A stretch of DNA of 64,000 nt from Bog-752 sp963799395 (GCA_963799395.1 CAWCWZ010000071.1:102391-166390); one strand, 5' to 3'; shown: positions 18,649-28,676, numbered from the stretch's first letter. Translations and numbers: made by a program. Notes: a model not told the origin generated them from the sequence alone.

Positions 18649-20137
18649 TCAGATCTCGGCCGAGAACAGCCTCGCGAAGGAGTTGCGGAACCGCTGCCAG
18701 CGACCCACCGAGCGCACGTCCTGCAGCGTCATCTCGCGACAGTGCAGCAAGTCGCGCTCGAAGATGTCCTCGAGCTGCCGGGCGCGCTCCTGGTCGAAGA
18801 TCCACACCATGAGCTCCTTGTGCAGGCGCAGGCTGCGGATGTCCATGTTCATGGTGCCGACGGCGCAGATCCGCGAGTCTACGGCGATGGTCTTGGCGTG
18901 GAAGAAGCCGGCCTCGTAGAGGTAGACGTGCGCCCCGGCGCGCAGCAGCGGCTCGTAGTAGGTCTGGGCCGCCCAGAACGGCAGCTTCTTGTCGATCAGG
19001 CCGGTCATCATGAAGCGCAGGTCGACTCCGGACAGCGCGGCGTTGATCATGGCGTCGTACATGCCCTGGTCGGGCACGAAGTACGGCGACTGGATCTTCA
19101 GCGTGCGCTCGGCGCGGGAGATAGCGATCATGTGCGCGCGCCGGCCGGCTTCCCATGGGTCTTCAATGGTGTGCGCGACGACCTGCGTGAGGACTTGCCC
19201 GTTCGTGGCGCCATTCTGGGCGGGGGGCAGAAAGCGATCCTCCAGAAGGTCGTCGTGTTCGTCTTCGAACCAGCGCATGGCGAACAGCTTCTGCAGCTCG
19301 GCGACCGCCTGCCCGGTCATGCGCAGGTGGGTGTCGCGCCAGCTCGCGAAGCGCGTGCCGCCGTCGATGTACTCCTGGCCCAGGTTCATGCCGCCGGTGT
19401 AGCCGATCACGCCGTCGATCACCACGATCTTGCGGTGATTGCGGTAGTTCGAGCTTGAAGATGTACTTCACGTCGGCGCTCACCTTGGCGCCGGCGGCGG
19501 CCAGCTTGTGCAGCTCGTCCTTCTTGAAGCTGATGCTGCCGACGTAGTCGTAGAGGATGCGCACCTCGACGCCCGCCGCGAGGCGGTCGAGCAGGATCGC
19601 GGTGATCCGCGCGGTGAGCTCGTCCTGCTCCCAGATGAAGTACTCCATGTGGATGAACGAGGTCGCGGCGGCCAGGTCCTGCTCGAGGCGCGAGAACTTC
19701 TCGGCGCCCGTGGCGAAGATCTCGAGAGTGTCGGCCGGCAGCGGCGACGAGCCGCTCTCCATGCGTATGGTCGCCGAGATGTCGGCTGCCAGGCTGTCGC
19801 CGTACTGAGCGGTGAAGCGTTCCTGGGCGGCGCCGTTGCGCTCGTAGACGGGGCGCATCTTGGCCTTGACCGCCGCCACGTACCCCTCGGCCCAGTGCCG
19901 GCGGGCGGTGATGATCTTCCAGTCCCTCCCGAAGAACAAAAAGAACAGGAGCCCGACTACGGGCAGGAAGATCAGCACGAGCAGCCAGACCAGCGTGCTG
20001 CCCGGCTCGCGGTTGTCGTAGATCAGGAGCACGACGACGACCGCCCAGTACGCGAGGAGCGGCAGGACGAGCCACCACGGCAGCCTCCCGAGTGGGCCCA
20101 GGTTCAGGTCTGCCAGAAGGAAGGTGAGCGCGACCAT
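18649..20137 (-). CDS. cls: cardiolipin synthase, phospholipase D superfamily (one indel)
   Basis: About 495 residues. Two N-terminal membrane helices (LPWWLVLPLLAYWAVVVVLL and LVWLLVLIFLPVVGLLFF) are followed by two PLD domains with HKD motifs NHRKIVVIDG and HAKTIAVDS; FIHMEYFIW is also characteristic. It would condense two phosphatidylglycerols, or a related pair, into cardiolipin at the membrane. One extra G near 19,450 interrupts the frame just before the first HKD motif. Start ATG 20,137. Same strand as sixA upstream (73-bp gap) and the MIP channel downstream (190-bp gap). Confidence 0.88.
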
Positions 20138-20210
20138 ACCGCCTCAGTTCGTCGACCGCAGGAGCGGCGCAATTCTATCCGAGCCGTAACGGGCGCGGGC
20201 TCGTACGGGT

Positions 20211-20694
20211 CTACCGTCCGGCAAGGTCCTTCGGCGGCAGCAGCCAGACCAGCTCCCCGCCCGCGAAGGACAGCTCGGCGACGTCGACGCGGGCCAGGCC
20301 GCCCTTCTTGCAGACCACTCTGCCGCCACCGATCAGCTCGGCGATGATCTCGCTGAAGTCGGGCTCGTGACCTACGAGCATGATGACGGCGGCCACGGGG
20401 CGGTCCTCGAGCAGGTCACGCAGCCCGCCGGCGTCGAAGCCGGGAGCGAGCCGCTCGTCTTCGACCACCCGGTCGTCCATGCCCAGTCCGGCCGCCGGCG
20501 ATCTCGGCCGTCTGGCGGGCCCGCACAAGCGGGCTCGTGACGATGAGCTCGGGCGCGACACCGAGCTCGGCGAGCCTCACCGCGGTGCGCTCCATCGCCT
20601 TGCGGCCGCGCGCGGTCAAGGGCCGCGCCCGGTCGTCGCCCTCCCAGGTCTCGCGCTCCTCGGCGATCCCGTGACGCAGGAACAGGATCTCCAT
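20211..20694 (-). CDS. sixA: SixA-type histidine phosphatase (one indel)
   Basis: About 160 residues of the histidine phosphatase superfamily. The phosphohistidine-forming RHG motif is LFLRHGIAEE at residues 4-13 and the second catalytic His is in VGHEPDFSE. SixA removes phosphate from phosphohistidine proteins such as HPt domains or PTS components. An extra G near 20,498 breaks the frame; correction gives ...AEIAAAGLGMDDRVVEDERL.... ATG 20,694 is 7 nt from the end of the YFSD gene upstream, so it is the last gene of the pseudokinase operon. Target unknown. Confidence 0.85.
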
Positions 20695-20700
20695 CGGCGG

Positions 20701-21162
20701 TCAGATACGGCCACCGGCCCGGCGGCGCGAGCGGCGGCGCATGCCGGCGACCGAGACCGGCGACAGGGGCCGGCCGAAGGGGTCGATGAACAGCGAGCAC
20801 GACCTCGAGCTTGACGGCACGCTGCCCTCGAGCACGGCGATCTTGTACGTGATGAGGTCGCCCTCGAGCCGGGGCTCCTGCAACACGAAGATGGCGTCGT
20901 CGATCGAGTCGGCTTCGTCTAGGAACGACAGCACCGCGTTGGGCGGGTCGTCGGCGAAGCTGTTCTCGCCCTCGGCCCAGAGTTCGACGAACTGCCGCGG
21001 GGTGAGATGCCCGACGACGCGCTCCGGCCGGTCCGAGAAGAACAGCGTCGCCGGCGACAGTCCGTGGAGCGTGAGACGCTCACCGTCGAAGGTCATCTCG
21101 TGCGCGGACTGCACGAACATGGCGCTCATCTCTTCGAGTTGTTTCTCGATGTCGTCGGGCAT
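20701..21162 (-). CDS. conserved uncharacterised protein, YFSD family copy 2
   Basis: 153 residues and clearly paralogous to the protein at 9142-9597: same N-terminal helix (MPDDIEKQLEEMSAMF), YFSD-like core (LFFSDRPERVVGHLT), ENSFADDPPNAV, FIDPFGRPLSPVS and Arg-rich tail. Ribosome binding site GGAAGGTGAG precedes ATG 21,162. It lies 6 nt after the DUF1269 gene and 6 nt before sixA, so it is translated as part of a four-gene unit with a pseudokinase. No domain recognised; conservation of two copies argues for a real function. Confidence 0.82.
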   Translation of the reverse strand: MPDDIEKQLEEMSAMFVQSAHEMTFDGERLTLHGLSPATLFFSDRPERVVGHLTPRQFVELWAEGENSFADDPPNAVLSFLDEADSIDDAIFVLQEPRLEGDLITYKIAVLEGSVPSSSRSCSLFIDPFGRPLSPVSVAGMRRRSRRRAGGRI

Positions 21163-21168
21163 GGCGGC

Positions 21169-21696
21169 TCACCTTCCGGTCGGAGACGGGGGCGGCGCTT
21201 CGTGCTCGGCCTCGGCCAGCGCCGCGGCGAACTCGTGGTGCTTGACGTCGAGCTGTCTGACGACGCGACGCCGCGCGCCCGACAGGATACGTTCGGTCTG
21301 CTCGCGAAGCGCCGGCGAACCCAGCACGATCAGCGCCGCGTCGCCCGAATCGAGGGCCTCGCCGAGCTCCTTCACGTCGGCCCGGGACATGCCCTTCCAC
21401 AGGTGTCCGCCGAGGCCGCCGGCAAGGCCGCCGACGATCCCGCCGACGATGATCGACGGCGGGAACAGCAGGCCCACCACGGCGCCGGCGCCGATCCCCG
21501 TCCAGGCGGCGTGCTGGGTCGGCTTCTCTTGCTTGCGCAGCTTCACGCGGCCATCCTCGTCCTTTTCGACCAGGGCCGCGTCGTAGGTGCCGACCCGGCC
21601 CGAGCGGTGCAGCTCGGCGAGCTCCTCGAAGTCCTGCTCGGCGCGGGCCGGGCTTTCGTAGACGCCCAGGTAGAGGACGAGTCCGTCGGTCGCCAT
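21169..21696 (-). CDS. DUF1269-type protein, copy 2
   Basis: 175 residues, paralogous to 5892-6404: GLVLYLGVYESPARAEQDFE at the N-terminus, the hydrophobic Gly-rich hairpin (AVVGLLFPPSIIVGGIVGG), LWKGMSRADVKELGEALDSG and a C-terminal basic segment (ARRRVVRQLDVKHHEF). ATG 21,696 begins two bases from the stop of the upstream pseudokinase gene, so translation is coupled. Role unknown; context suggests it works with the pseudokinase or YFSD protein. Confidence 0.8.
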   Translation of the reverse strand: MATDGLVLYLGVYESPARAEQDFEELAELHRSGRVGTYDAALVEKDEDGRVKLRKQEKPTQHAAWTGIGAGAVVGLLFPPSIIVGGIVGGLAGGLGGHLWKGMSRADVKELGEALDSGDAALIVLGSPALREQTERILSGARRRVVRQLDVKHHEFAAALAEAEHEAPPPSPTGR

Positions 21697-21697
21697 G

Positions 21698-23263
21698 TCA
21701 GGGGCTCGGCGTCGTCGGAGGGCCGGTCGAGACGACGATCGTCACGGTCGTGCCCGGCTGGGCCAGCACCCCGGCGGCGGGCGATTGGCCCGACACCGTG
21801 CCGGCTGGCACAGTCGAGCTAGGGATCTGGTCGACAACCACGGCAAAGCCCGCGGACTGCAGGGCCGAGGTCGCCTGCGACTGGCTCTGGCCGACCACGT
21901 TGGGCACGGCCGTCGCGGAGGGCGTCGCCGTCGGCGTCGGTCCCCGCGAGACGGTGATCGCGACCTGCGAGCCGGCCGGCGCCTCGACGCCGGCGCTGGG
22001 GGCCTGGCCGGTGACCGTTCCCGAGGGCGCCGAACCGCTGTAGATGAGCGTGACGATGCCCAGCGACAGGCCGGCGCCGGTGATCGCCGCTTTGGCCGAA
22101 GATTCGGTCATGCCGATGACGTTGGGCACGGTCTGCACCGTCGTGCCCACGGCCACGAGGTTGATGGCGACGCCCTTCTTGGCCTGCGTGCCCGCCCCGG
22201 GCGTCTGCGAGAGGATGGTCCCCTGCGGCTTGCCGACGCCCTGCTGATAGGCGACCGAGCCGACCTTGAAGCCGGCCTGGTCGAGGGTCGCCGTGGCGCT
22301 CGTCAGCGTCGAGCCGACGACGTTGGGGACGGCGCTCTTCTGGGCGAAGACCCCCGTCGCCCACAACACCGCGACGACGACCGCGAGGGCTACGACGCCG
22401 GCCACGATCCACGGCCAGATCTTGCGCCCGGACCGGGCGGGGGGCGCGCTCGTCACCGGTGGCGCGACCCGCGTCGCCTGGAGCTCGTTCTCGAGCGCCT
22501 GGAAGAGATCACGACCGGCGACGTAGCGGTCTTCGGGGGGTTTGGCGAGCGCCCGCAAGATCACGGCTTCGAACGAAGCCGGGACCGCCGGGTTGAGCTG
22601 ACGCGGCGGGATGACGGGAGCGCCCACGTGGTCCTGGGCGACCGCAAAGGCGTTCTGGCCGTCGAACGGCAGGCGTCCGGTGACGAGCTGATAGAGGACC
22701 ACGCCGAGGCTGTAGACGTCGGAGGCGGGCACCAGCGGGCGACCGAGCGCCTCTTCGGGGCTGACGTAGGCGGCATTGCGGGGCGGCGCTTCCTCGGTCA
22801 GGTCGGCTCCACCCTGGGCCTGCGCGAGGCCCGCGTCGATCAACACGACGCTGCCGTCGGGTTTCTGGATCAGGGTGGCGGGCTTAACGCCCCCGTGGAC
22901 GATGCCGTGCTCGTGGAGGGACGCGAGACCGAGCGACGCTTGGGCGCCCAGCGCGGCCGCGGCCTGGGGCGACAGGACGCTGGCCTCACCCAGCACGTGA
23001 CCGAGGTCGCTCCCGGCGACGGGCTCGGCGGCGACAGAGACGAACTGGCCCTGCTGCTCCCAGCCCAGCACGTGCTCGTTGTGCGGGCCGGCGACGGCGC
23101 TCAGACGGGCGATGGCCTGCAGGAACATGTCGGGGGCCACCGGCTTGACCGTCTTGATCACCGCCTCGGCGCCCTCGGCGGTCACCGCCCGTTGCGCCTT
23201 GAGGGCGTCGCCGGGCGAGAGGTCGGCGACGATCCTGTAGGTCTCCTCGAATCCGTTGGCCAT
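21698..23263 (-). CDS. PASTA-domain serine/threonine pseudokinase
   Basis: 521 residues. Residues 1-260 are an STK-like kinase domain, 282-304 a membrane helix, and three extracellular PASTA domains begin near 311, 378 and 452, each with a VPNVxG start. The usual PknB layout is kept but the catalytic residues are not: the HRDxKxxN loop reads HGGVKPAT at 123-130, DFG is DAG at 143-145, and no glycine-rich loop precedes K37. SPE (168-170) and D182 remain. Phosphotransfer is therefore unlikely. PASTA domains bind muropeptides or beta-lactams, so this may be a wall sensor or scaffold. Start ATG 23,263 is about 12 nt after AGGGAG. Intact frame; heads a four-gene operon. Confidence 0.88.
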   Translation of the reverse strand: MANGFEETYRIVADLSPGDALKAQRAVTAEGAEAVIKTVKPVAPDMFLQAIARLSAVAGPHNEHVLGWEQQGQFVSVAAEPVAGSDLGHVLGEASVLSPQAAAALGAQASLGLASLHEHGIVHGGVKPATLIQKPDGSVVLIDAGLAQAQGGADLTEEAPPRNAAYVSPEEALGRPLVPASDVYSLGVVLYQLVTGRLPFDGQNAFAVAQDHVGAPVIPPRQLNPAVPASFEAVILRALAKPPEDRYVAGRDLFQALENELQATRVAPPVTSAPPARSGRKIWPWIVAGVVALAVVVAVLWATGVFAQKSAVPNVVGSTLTSATATLDQAGFKVGSVAYQQGVGKPQGTILSQTPGAGTQAKKGVAINLVAVGTTVQTVPNVIGMTESSAKAAITGAGLSLGIVTLIYSGSAPSGTVTGQAPSAGVEAPAGSQVAITVSRGPTPTATPSATAVPNVVGQSQSQATSALQSAGFAVVVDQIPSSTVPAGTVSGQSPAAGVLAQPGTTVTIVVSTGPPTTPSP

Positions 23264-23364
23264 CAGCGAAGTCCACTCCCTTCTGCGCCCTGGTCGAGGA
23301 CGCGCCGGGCATCGGGCCGGATGGTCGCGCGGCCATGGCTTCCGCGCCACTTCCGGTCGTACCA

Positions 23365-23380
23365 TGCCCCGCCCGGGGCA
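23365..23380 (-). terminator. weak hairpin after nuoN
   Basis: TGCCCC and GGGGCA pair around GCCC, 29 nt past the nuoN stop, in the 145-bp gap before the pseudokinase gene. Could end the respiratory operon, but the stem is short and no T-run follows. Confidence 0.3.
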
Positions 23381-23408
23381 AAGAGGCGACCGTTATCCGG
23401 GACGGGCG

Positions 23409-24915
23409 CTACGGCAGGCCGGCGACGATGTGCTCGAGGAGCCTGATCAGCGGCGACGGATAGATCCCCAGGAAGAGCACGAGTCCCGAGACCACGACCA
23501 GCACGGAAGCGCCGGCCCGGCTGAAGGCGATGGCGTCGAGGCGCGCGAGGGGCGAGGCCGGCACGGCCACCCGCGGGCTGCTGCACGTACATGGCGACGA
23601 CGATGCGCGTGTAGTAGTAGAGCCCGATCGTGCTCGAGGCGACCAGCACGATCAGCAACCACCACAGCTGCGAGCCGGCGCCGGCGTTCACCACGTAGAA
23701 CTTGCCGAGAAAGCCGGCGGTGAGCGGGATGCCGGCCAGGGAGAACAGGACGAGGGCGAAGGACGCGGCCAGCCACGGCCGCCGCGCGGCGAGGCCGCGG
23801 TAGTCGTCGATCTCGTCGGCGTCGCGCTCTGTGTCTGACAGTTCCGCGACCACGCCGAAGGCGCCGAGCGTGGTGACGAAGTAGGCGACGAGGTAGAAGC
23901 CGACCGCCACTGCCGCCGTGCGGCCGACCGCGAGGAACGCGACCAGGATGTACCCGAGGTGGGCGATCGAGGAGTAGGCCAGGAGGCGCTTGACGTTGCT
24001 CTGCAGCAGGGCGAGGAGGTTGCCGACGATCATCGAGGCGGCGGCGATGATGGCGAAGATGATCCACACGGTGTCGTGCGGCGTGAGGCTCACGACACGG
24101 AAGTAGCGCAGCAGCAGGGCGACCATGGCGCCCTTGGAGACCGTGGCCACGAAGGCGGTCACGGGGGCCGGCGCGCCCTGGTAAATGTCGGGCGTCCACA
24201 TGTGGAAGGGCACGACGCCGAGCTTGAAGCCGATGCCGACGATGATGAGCACGAAGCCGCCGACGAGCAGCGAGGTCGCGGCCGGGCCGCCGCCGGTGAT
24301 GTGGGCCATCGCGAGCCCGTTCAGGCTCATCGTGCCGAGCTCGGCGTAGACGAGGGCCATGCCGAACAGCAGGAACGCGGCCGTCGCCGCGGCCAGCACG
24401 AGGTACTTCACCCCGGCCTCGATGAAGTCGGCCCGCAGGCGCGGGTAGGCGATCAGCGTGTAGAGGGAGACGCTGAGGATCTCGAGACCCAGGAAGAGCG
24501 AGGCGAAGTGGGTCGAGGCGACCAGGACGGCGCCGCCGAGCGTGGCCAGCAGCAGCAGGGTGTAGTAGTCGTGGGGATGGTGCTCGCGACGCTCGAGGTA
24601 GCCGTAGGAGATGAGCACGACGCCGGCAGTGGTCACCGCCAGCAGACCGATGAAGAACAGCGCCCAGTCGTCGAAGCGGAGCAGGGCGGTGACCTGGTGA
24701 TCGTGACTGACCAGCTCGACCGGGATCATGGCCACGGTCCAGGCAAGGCCGGCCAGCGTGAGGCCGACGGTCAGCCGGTGGCTCGTGTGGAACGTGCCCG
24801 CCAGCATCACCACGACCGCCGAGACGGTCAGCGCGATGATCGGCAGCAGTGTGACGATGTCATGCGCGGCCACGGCGACGGTCGGGGTCAGGGTGAGGAT
24901 GCCGGCGGCGTTCAC
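23409..24915 (-). CDS. nuoN: NADH-quinone oxidoreductase subunit N (one indel near the end)
   Basis: Antiporter-like proton-pumping subunit in the membrane arm of complex I, about 501 residues and 14 helices. GVVPFHMWTPDIYQGAP is the conserved helix 7-8 signature and YSSIAHLGY the helix 11 motif. An extra C near 23,572 shifts the frame in the last 55 residues; correction ends ...GIYPSPLIRLLEHIVAGLP. The GTG start at 24,915 overlaps the nuoM stop by GTGA. Last gene of the super-operon. Confidence 0.93.
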
Positions 24916-26483
24916 TGCGCGCCTCCGGGAGCCGGTGTGTCGGAGGTGTCGGCTGCGGTGGCTGGCGGTGGCGCCGGCAGGGCCGCGCGCATCGGCGCCG
25001 GTGCGCGCACGGCGCGCTGTTGCAAGGCGGCGAGACCCGGCCGCACGGCGTTGAAGAGCGGCTGCGGGTAGACGCCGAGCCAGAGCAGCGGGGCCGCCAT
25101 GGCGGCCAGCATCATGCCCTCGCGCAGTGACAGGTCGGACATCGTCACGGCCGGCGTCTCACGGCCCTGGAAGACGCGCTGCACGATCCACAGCGAGTAG
25201 ATGGTGGCGGCGACCAGGCCGAAGGCGGCCAGCACAGTGGCCGGCTCGCTCACCCGCCACGAGCCGAGCAGGATGAGGAACTCGGCCACGAAGTTGCCCA
25301 GGCTGGGCAGGCCGAGCGAGGCGAGAGCGAAGACGAGGGCGAGGGCGCCCAGCCGCGGAGCGGTGATCCAGAGGCCGCCCATCTTCTCCATGTCGCGCGT
25401 GTGCAGACGCTCCTGCATGAGTCCGACGATGGCGAACAGCGCGCCGGTCGAGAAGGCGTGGCAGACGATCTCGAGCACGGCGCCCTGCAGGGCCAGGGTG
25501 TTCCAGGCGAAGATGGCCAGCAGCACGAACCCCATGTGGCTCACGCTGGTGTAGGCGACGAGGCGCTTGAGGTCGCGCTGGGCGAAGGCCAGCACGGCGC
25601 CATACAGGATGCCGAGCACGGCGAGGCCCATGAACACCGGCGCCGCGTGGAACGCGGCCCGCGGGAACAGCGGCACCATGAAGCGGATCATCCCATAGGC
25701 GCCGATCTTGATGAGCAGGCCGGCGAGCACGAGGCTGCCGGCGGTCGGCGCCTGGGTGTGGGCGTCGGGCAGCCATGTGTGCAGGGGCACGGCCGGCAGC
25801 TTGACGGCGAAGGCGGCGAAGAAGCCCAGCATGAGCCAGGTCGCGGTGGTGAGCGAGAGGTGGGTGCCGAGCAGCCGCAGGTAGTCGAAGGTGTAGACGC
25901 CGGTCTGGCGGCCGTGGATGACGTAGAGGGCGAGGATGGCGACGAGCATGAGCAGGCCGCCGATCTGGGTGAACAGGAAGAACTTGATGGCCGCATAGAC
26001 GCGGCGCTCGTGGCCCCACAGGGCGATCAGGAAGAACATGGGGACGAGCATCATCTCGAACAGGAAGTAGAAGAGGAACAGGTCGAGGGCGGTGAACACC
26101 CCGACCAGGGCGGCGATCGTCCACAGCAGCATGAAGTGGAAGAAGCCGACCCGTTCGCTGACCTCGCGCCACGACGACAGCACGGCGAGCAGGCCGAGCG
26201 CGTAGCAGAGGGTGACCATCAGCAGGCTGAAGCCGTCGGCGGCCAGGAAGAAGCTGATGCCGAGCTGCGGCACCCAGGCGACGTGGATGCTCGCCACGAA
26301 CGGGCCGTGACCGCCGAGCCCGAAGTCGGGCGCCTTGACGATCCACACGACGGCGACGGCCACGAGGCCGGCGGCCATCGACAGGACCGACACCCAGCGG
26401 GCGGCGTCGGGCCGGCGGCGGCCGGCGAGCCAGGCCGCGATGCCGGCGACGAAGGGCCAGACGAGCAGGGCGACGAGGATCAT
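24912..26483 (-). CDS. nuoM: NADH-quinone oxidoreductase subunit M
   Basis: Proton-pumping antiporter-like subunit of complex I, 523 residues. Key Lys/Glu regions are recognisable in FLFYFLFEMMLVPMFFLI and AVPLHTWLPDAHTQAP, and YTSVSHMGF is conserved. A Pro/Ala-rich tail of about 45 residues (APAPMRAALPAPPPA) is longer than usual. ATG 26,483 overlaps the nuoL stop (ATGA) and its own stop overlaps nuoN. Intact frame. Confidence 0.95.
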   Translation of the reverse strand: MILVALLVWPFVAGIAAWLAGRRRPDAARWVSVLSMAAGLVAVAVVWIVKAPDFGLGGHGPFVASIHVAWVPQLGISFFLAADGFSLLMVTLCYALGLLAVLSSWREVSERVGFFHFMLLWTIAALVGVFTALDLFLFYFLFEMMLVPMFFLIALWGHERRVYAAIKFFLFTQIGGLLMLVAILALYVIHGRQTGVYTFDYLRLLGTHLSLTTATWLMLGFFAAFAVKLPAVPLHTWLPDAHTQAPTAGSLVLAGLLIKIGAYGMIRFMVPLFPRAAFHAAPVFMGLAVLGILYGAVLAFAQRDLKRLVAYTSVSHMGFVLLAIFAWNTLALQGAVLEIVCHAFSTGALFAIVGLMQERLHTRDMEKMGGLWITAPRLGALALVFALASLGLPSLGNFVAEFLILLGSWRVSEPATVLAAFGLVAATIYSLWIVQRVFQGRETPAVTMSDLSLREGMMLAAMAAPLLWLGVYPQPLFNAVRPGLAALQQRAVRAPAPMRAALPAPPPATAADTSDTPAPGGAQ

Positions 26484-28366
26484 CGCAGCACCACCAGCAG
26501 GACGCCGACCGCGACGCCGAAGCCGATGACGTACAGGTACCAGCGCACGAGCCCGTTCTGGGTGGCGCTGAGGCCGCGCCAACCGGCTCGAGTGAGCCGC
26601 GCGAGGGCGTCGACCGGAGGTTCGAACAGGTCGTCGCGGCTCACGCGCGCGAACCACAGGAAGGGCACCTCGAAGGCCCGGCGGTAGAGCCAGTCGAAGC
26701 CCCAGCCGCCGAGGAAGTAGCGCGCCGCGGCCGAGGCCTGGGCCTCGGCCGCCTCCTGGCGGCGGCGCTCGTAGAGCAGCCAGGCGAGGCCGATACCGGC
26801 CAGTGCCACGACGCCTGGCACGAAGGTCGTCCACAGGGCGGAGGCGAGGCCGCCGTGGCGCAGCGGCGCCGCCGGCAGCACCGGCGCCAGGAAGTCCTCG
26901 AGCTTCTGCAGGTGGGCCCAGCCGCGCGGTATGTCGATCAGACCGCCGACGACGGCCAGCGCCGCCAGCACGAACAGCGGCAGGCGCACGGCCCAGCCGG
27001 TGCGAAAGCCGGTCCGCGGCTCGGTGTGCGTCGGCCCGAAGAAGACGACGAACACGGCGCGGAACGCATACAGGCCCGTGAGCAGGGAGCCCACCAGGCC
27101 GGCGATCCACAGCCAGAAGCCGCCTTCGGTCGACTGCAGGGCGCGGTCGATGATGAGGTCCTTGCTGTAGAAGCCGGAGGTGACGATCGGCAGGGCGGCG
27201 AGCGCCGCGGCGCCCACCAGGAACGTCCAGAAGGCCACCGGCAGGCGGGTCCGCAGGCCGCCCATCCTGAAGATGTCGTGCTCGTCGTCCAGGGCTTCGA
27301 TCACGACCCCCGCCGACAGGAACAGGAGGGCCTTGAAGAAGGCGTGGGTGACGAACATGAAGATGCCGGCCGACCAGGCGCCCACGCCGAGGGCGAGGAA
27401 CATGTAGCCCACCTGGCTCACCGTCGAGTAGGCGAGGATGCGCTTGAGGTCGACCTGGAACAGGGCGCTGACCCCGGCGTAGAGCAGCGTCGCGGCGCCG
27501 ATCACGGCGACGGTCGTGCGCACCGACGGCGCGAGGTCGAAGAGCACGTTGGTGCGGGCGATCAGGTAGACGCCGGCCGTGACCATGGTGGCCGCGTGGA
27601 TCAGGGCGCTGACCGGCGAGGGACCGGCCATGGCGTCGGGCAGCCAGGTCTGCAGGGGCAGCTGGGCCGACTTGCCGAGGGCGCCGCCGAGCACGAGGAG
27701 GGCGGCGGCCACCGGCAGGGCGGAGCCCTGCGGCCAGGCCGCCGCCGCCTTCGCCATGAGCGGCTGGATCTGCAGGGTGCCGAGCTGCGTGAACAGCAGA
27801 AAGAGGCCGACGATCAGGGCGGTGTCGCCGACGCGGGTGACGACGAACGCCTTGCGGGCCGCGTAGCCGTTGTACCAGTGCTTGTACCAGAAGCCGATCA
27901 GCAGGTAGCTGCAGAGGCCGACGCCCTCCCAGCCGAGGTAGAGCAGCAGCAGGTTGTCGGCCAGGACGAGCACCAGCATGAAGCCGACGAAGAGGTTCAT
28001 GTAGGTGAAGAAGCGGGCGTAGCCGTCGTCCTCGCCCATGTGCTCGACCGAGTAGAGGTGAATGAGGAAGCCGACGCAGGTGACGATCAGGATGAAGCAG
28101 ACGGCCAGCGGGTCGAGGTAGAGGGCGGCCTGCACCTTGAGACCGGCCACGCTGAGCCAGGTCCACAGGACCTGGTCGAAGGCGTGACCGGCCGGCGGAC
28201 TCGCGATGAAGTCGAGCGAGACGGCGATGGCCACGAGCGCCGCGAGGCCCACCGAGCCGGCGCCCACGGCGGCGATGCCGCCGCGCGACAGGCGCCGGCC
28301 GCCCAGCGCCAGCACCGCGAAGCCGGCGAACGGCAGGAGGGGCACGAGAAACAGGAGATGGAGCAT
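26480..28366 (-). CDS. nuoL: NADH-quinone oxidoreductase subunit L
   Basis: Largest antiporter-like subunit of complex I, 628 residues. LQTWLPDAMAGPSPVSALIHAATMV is summarised here by its LPDAM and HAATM motifs; YSTVSQVGYM and the C-terminal lateral helix region are present. ATG 28,366 is 1 nt after the nuoK stop and the stop overlaps nuoM. Intact frame, normal length. Confidence 0.95.
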   Translation of the reverse strand: MLHLLFLVPLLPFAGFAVLALGGRRLSRGGIAAVGAGSVGLAALVAIAVSLDFIASPPAGHAFDQVLWTWLSVAGLKVQAALYLDPLAVCFILIVTCVGFLIHLYSVEHMGEDDGYARFFTYMNLFVGFMLVLVLADNLLLLYLGWEGVGLCSYLLIGFWYKHWYNGYAARKAFVVTRVGDTALIVGLFLLFTQLGTLQIQPLMAKAAAAWPQGSALPVAAALLVLGGALGKSAQLPLQTWLPDAMAGPSPVSALIHAATMVTAGVYLIARTNVLFDLAPSVRTTVAVIGAATLLYAGVSALFQVDLKRILAYSTVSQVGYMFLALGVGAWSAGIFMFVTHAFFKALLFLSAGVVIEALDDEHDIFRMGGLRTRLPVAFWTFLVGAAALAALPIVTSGFYSKDLIIDRALQSTEGGFWLWIAGLVGSLLTGLYAFRAVFVVFFGPTHTEPRTGFRTGWAVRLPLFVLAALAVVGGLIDIPRGWAHLQKLEDFLAPVLPAAPLRHGGLASALWTTFVPGVVALAGIGLAWLLYERRRQEAAEAQASAAARYFLGGWGFDWLYRRAFEVPFLWFARVSRDDLFEPPVDALARLTRAGWRGLSATQNGLVRWYLYVIGFGVAVGVLLVVLR

Positions 28367-28367
28367 C

Positions 28368-28676
28368 TCAGCCGCGCATCCGGCTGGCCTTGTCGATGTC
28401 GAGCGAGCCGAAGACGCGCCGGAACAGCAGCGCCAGCGCCAGGCCCACGGCCACCTCGGCGGCCGCCATCGAGAGGATGAAGATGAACATCACCTGGCCG
28501 TCGGGCCGCCCCCAGCGCGAACCGGCCACCACGAACGCGAGGCCGGCGGCGTTCAGCATGATCTCGATCGAGGCCAGCACGAAGATCAGGTTGCGGCGCA
28601 CCAGCACGCCGACCAGGCCGATCAGGAACAGCGCGGCCGCCAGGTAGAGCCCGTACTCGAACGGCACGTGGGCCAT
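28368..28676 (-). CDS. nuoK: NADH-quinone oxidoreductase subunit K
   Basis: 102 residues, three membrane helices, with the conserved membrane Glu residues in VLASIEIMLNAAGL and AAAEVAVGLAL. The ATG at 28,676 has its own AAAGGA site 8-9 nt upstream. The nuoJ reading frame stays open into nuoK, but normal length, start and ribosome binding site argue for a separate subunit. Confidence 0.9.
   Translation of the reverse strand: MAHVPFEYGLYLAAALFLIGLVGVLVRRNLIFVLASIEIMLNAAGLAFVVAGSRWGRPDGQVMFIFILSMAAAEVAVGLALALLFRRVFGSLDIDKASRMRG

Noticed and set aside
24912..28166. A 1084-codon minus-strand frame through nuoL and nuoM
   Set aside because: Only the part from 26,483 down is NuoM. The upstream part is an out-of-frame reading of nuoL.
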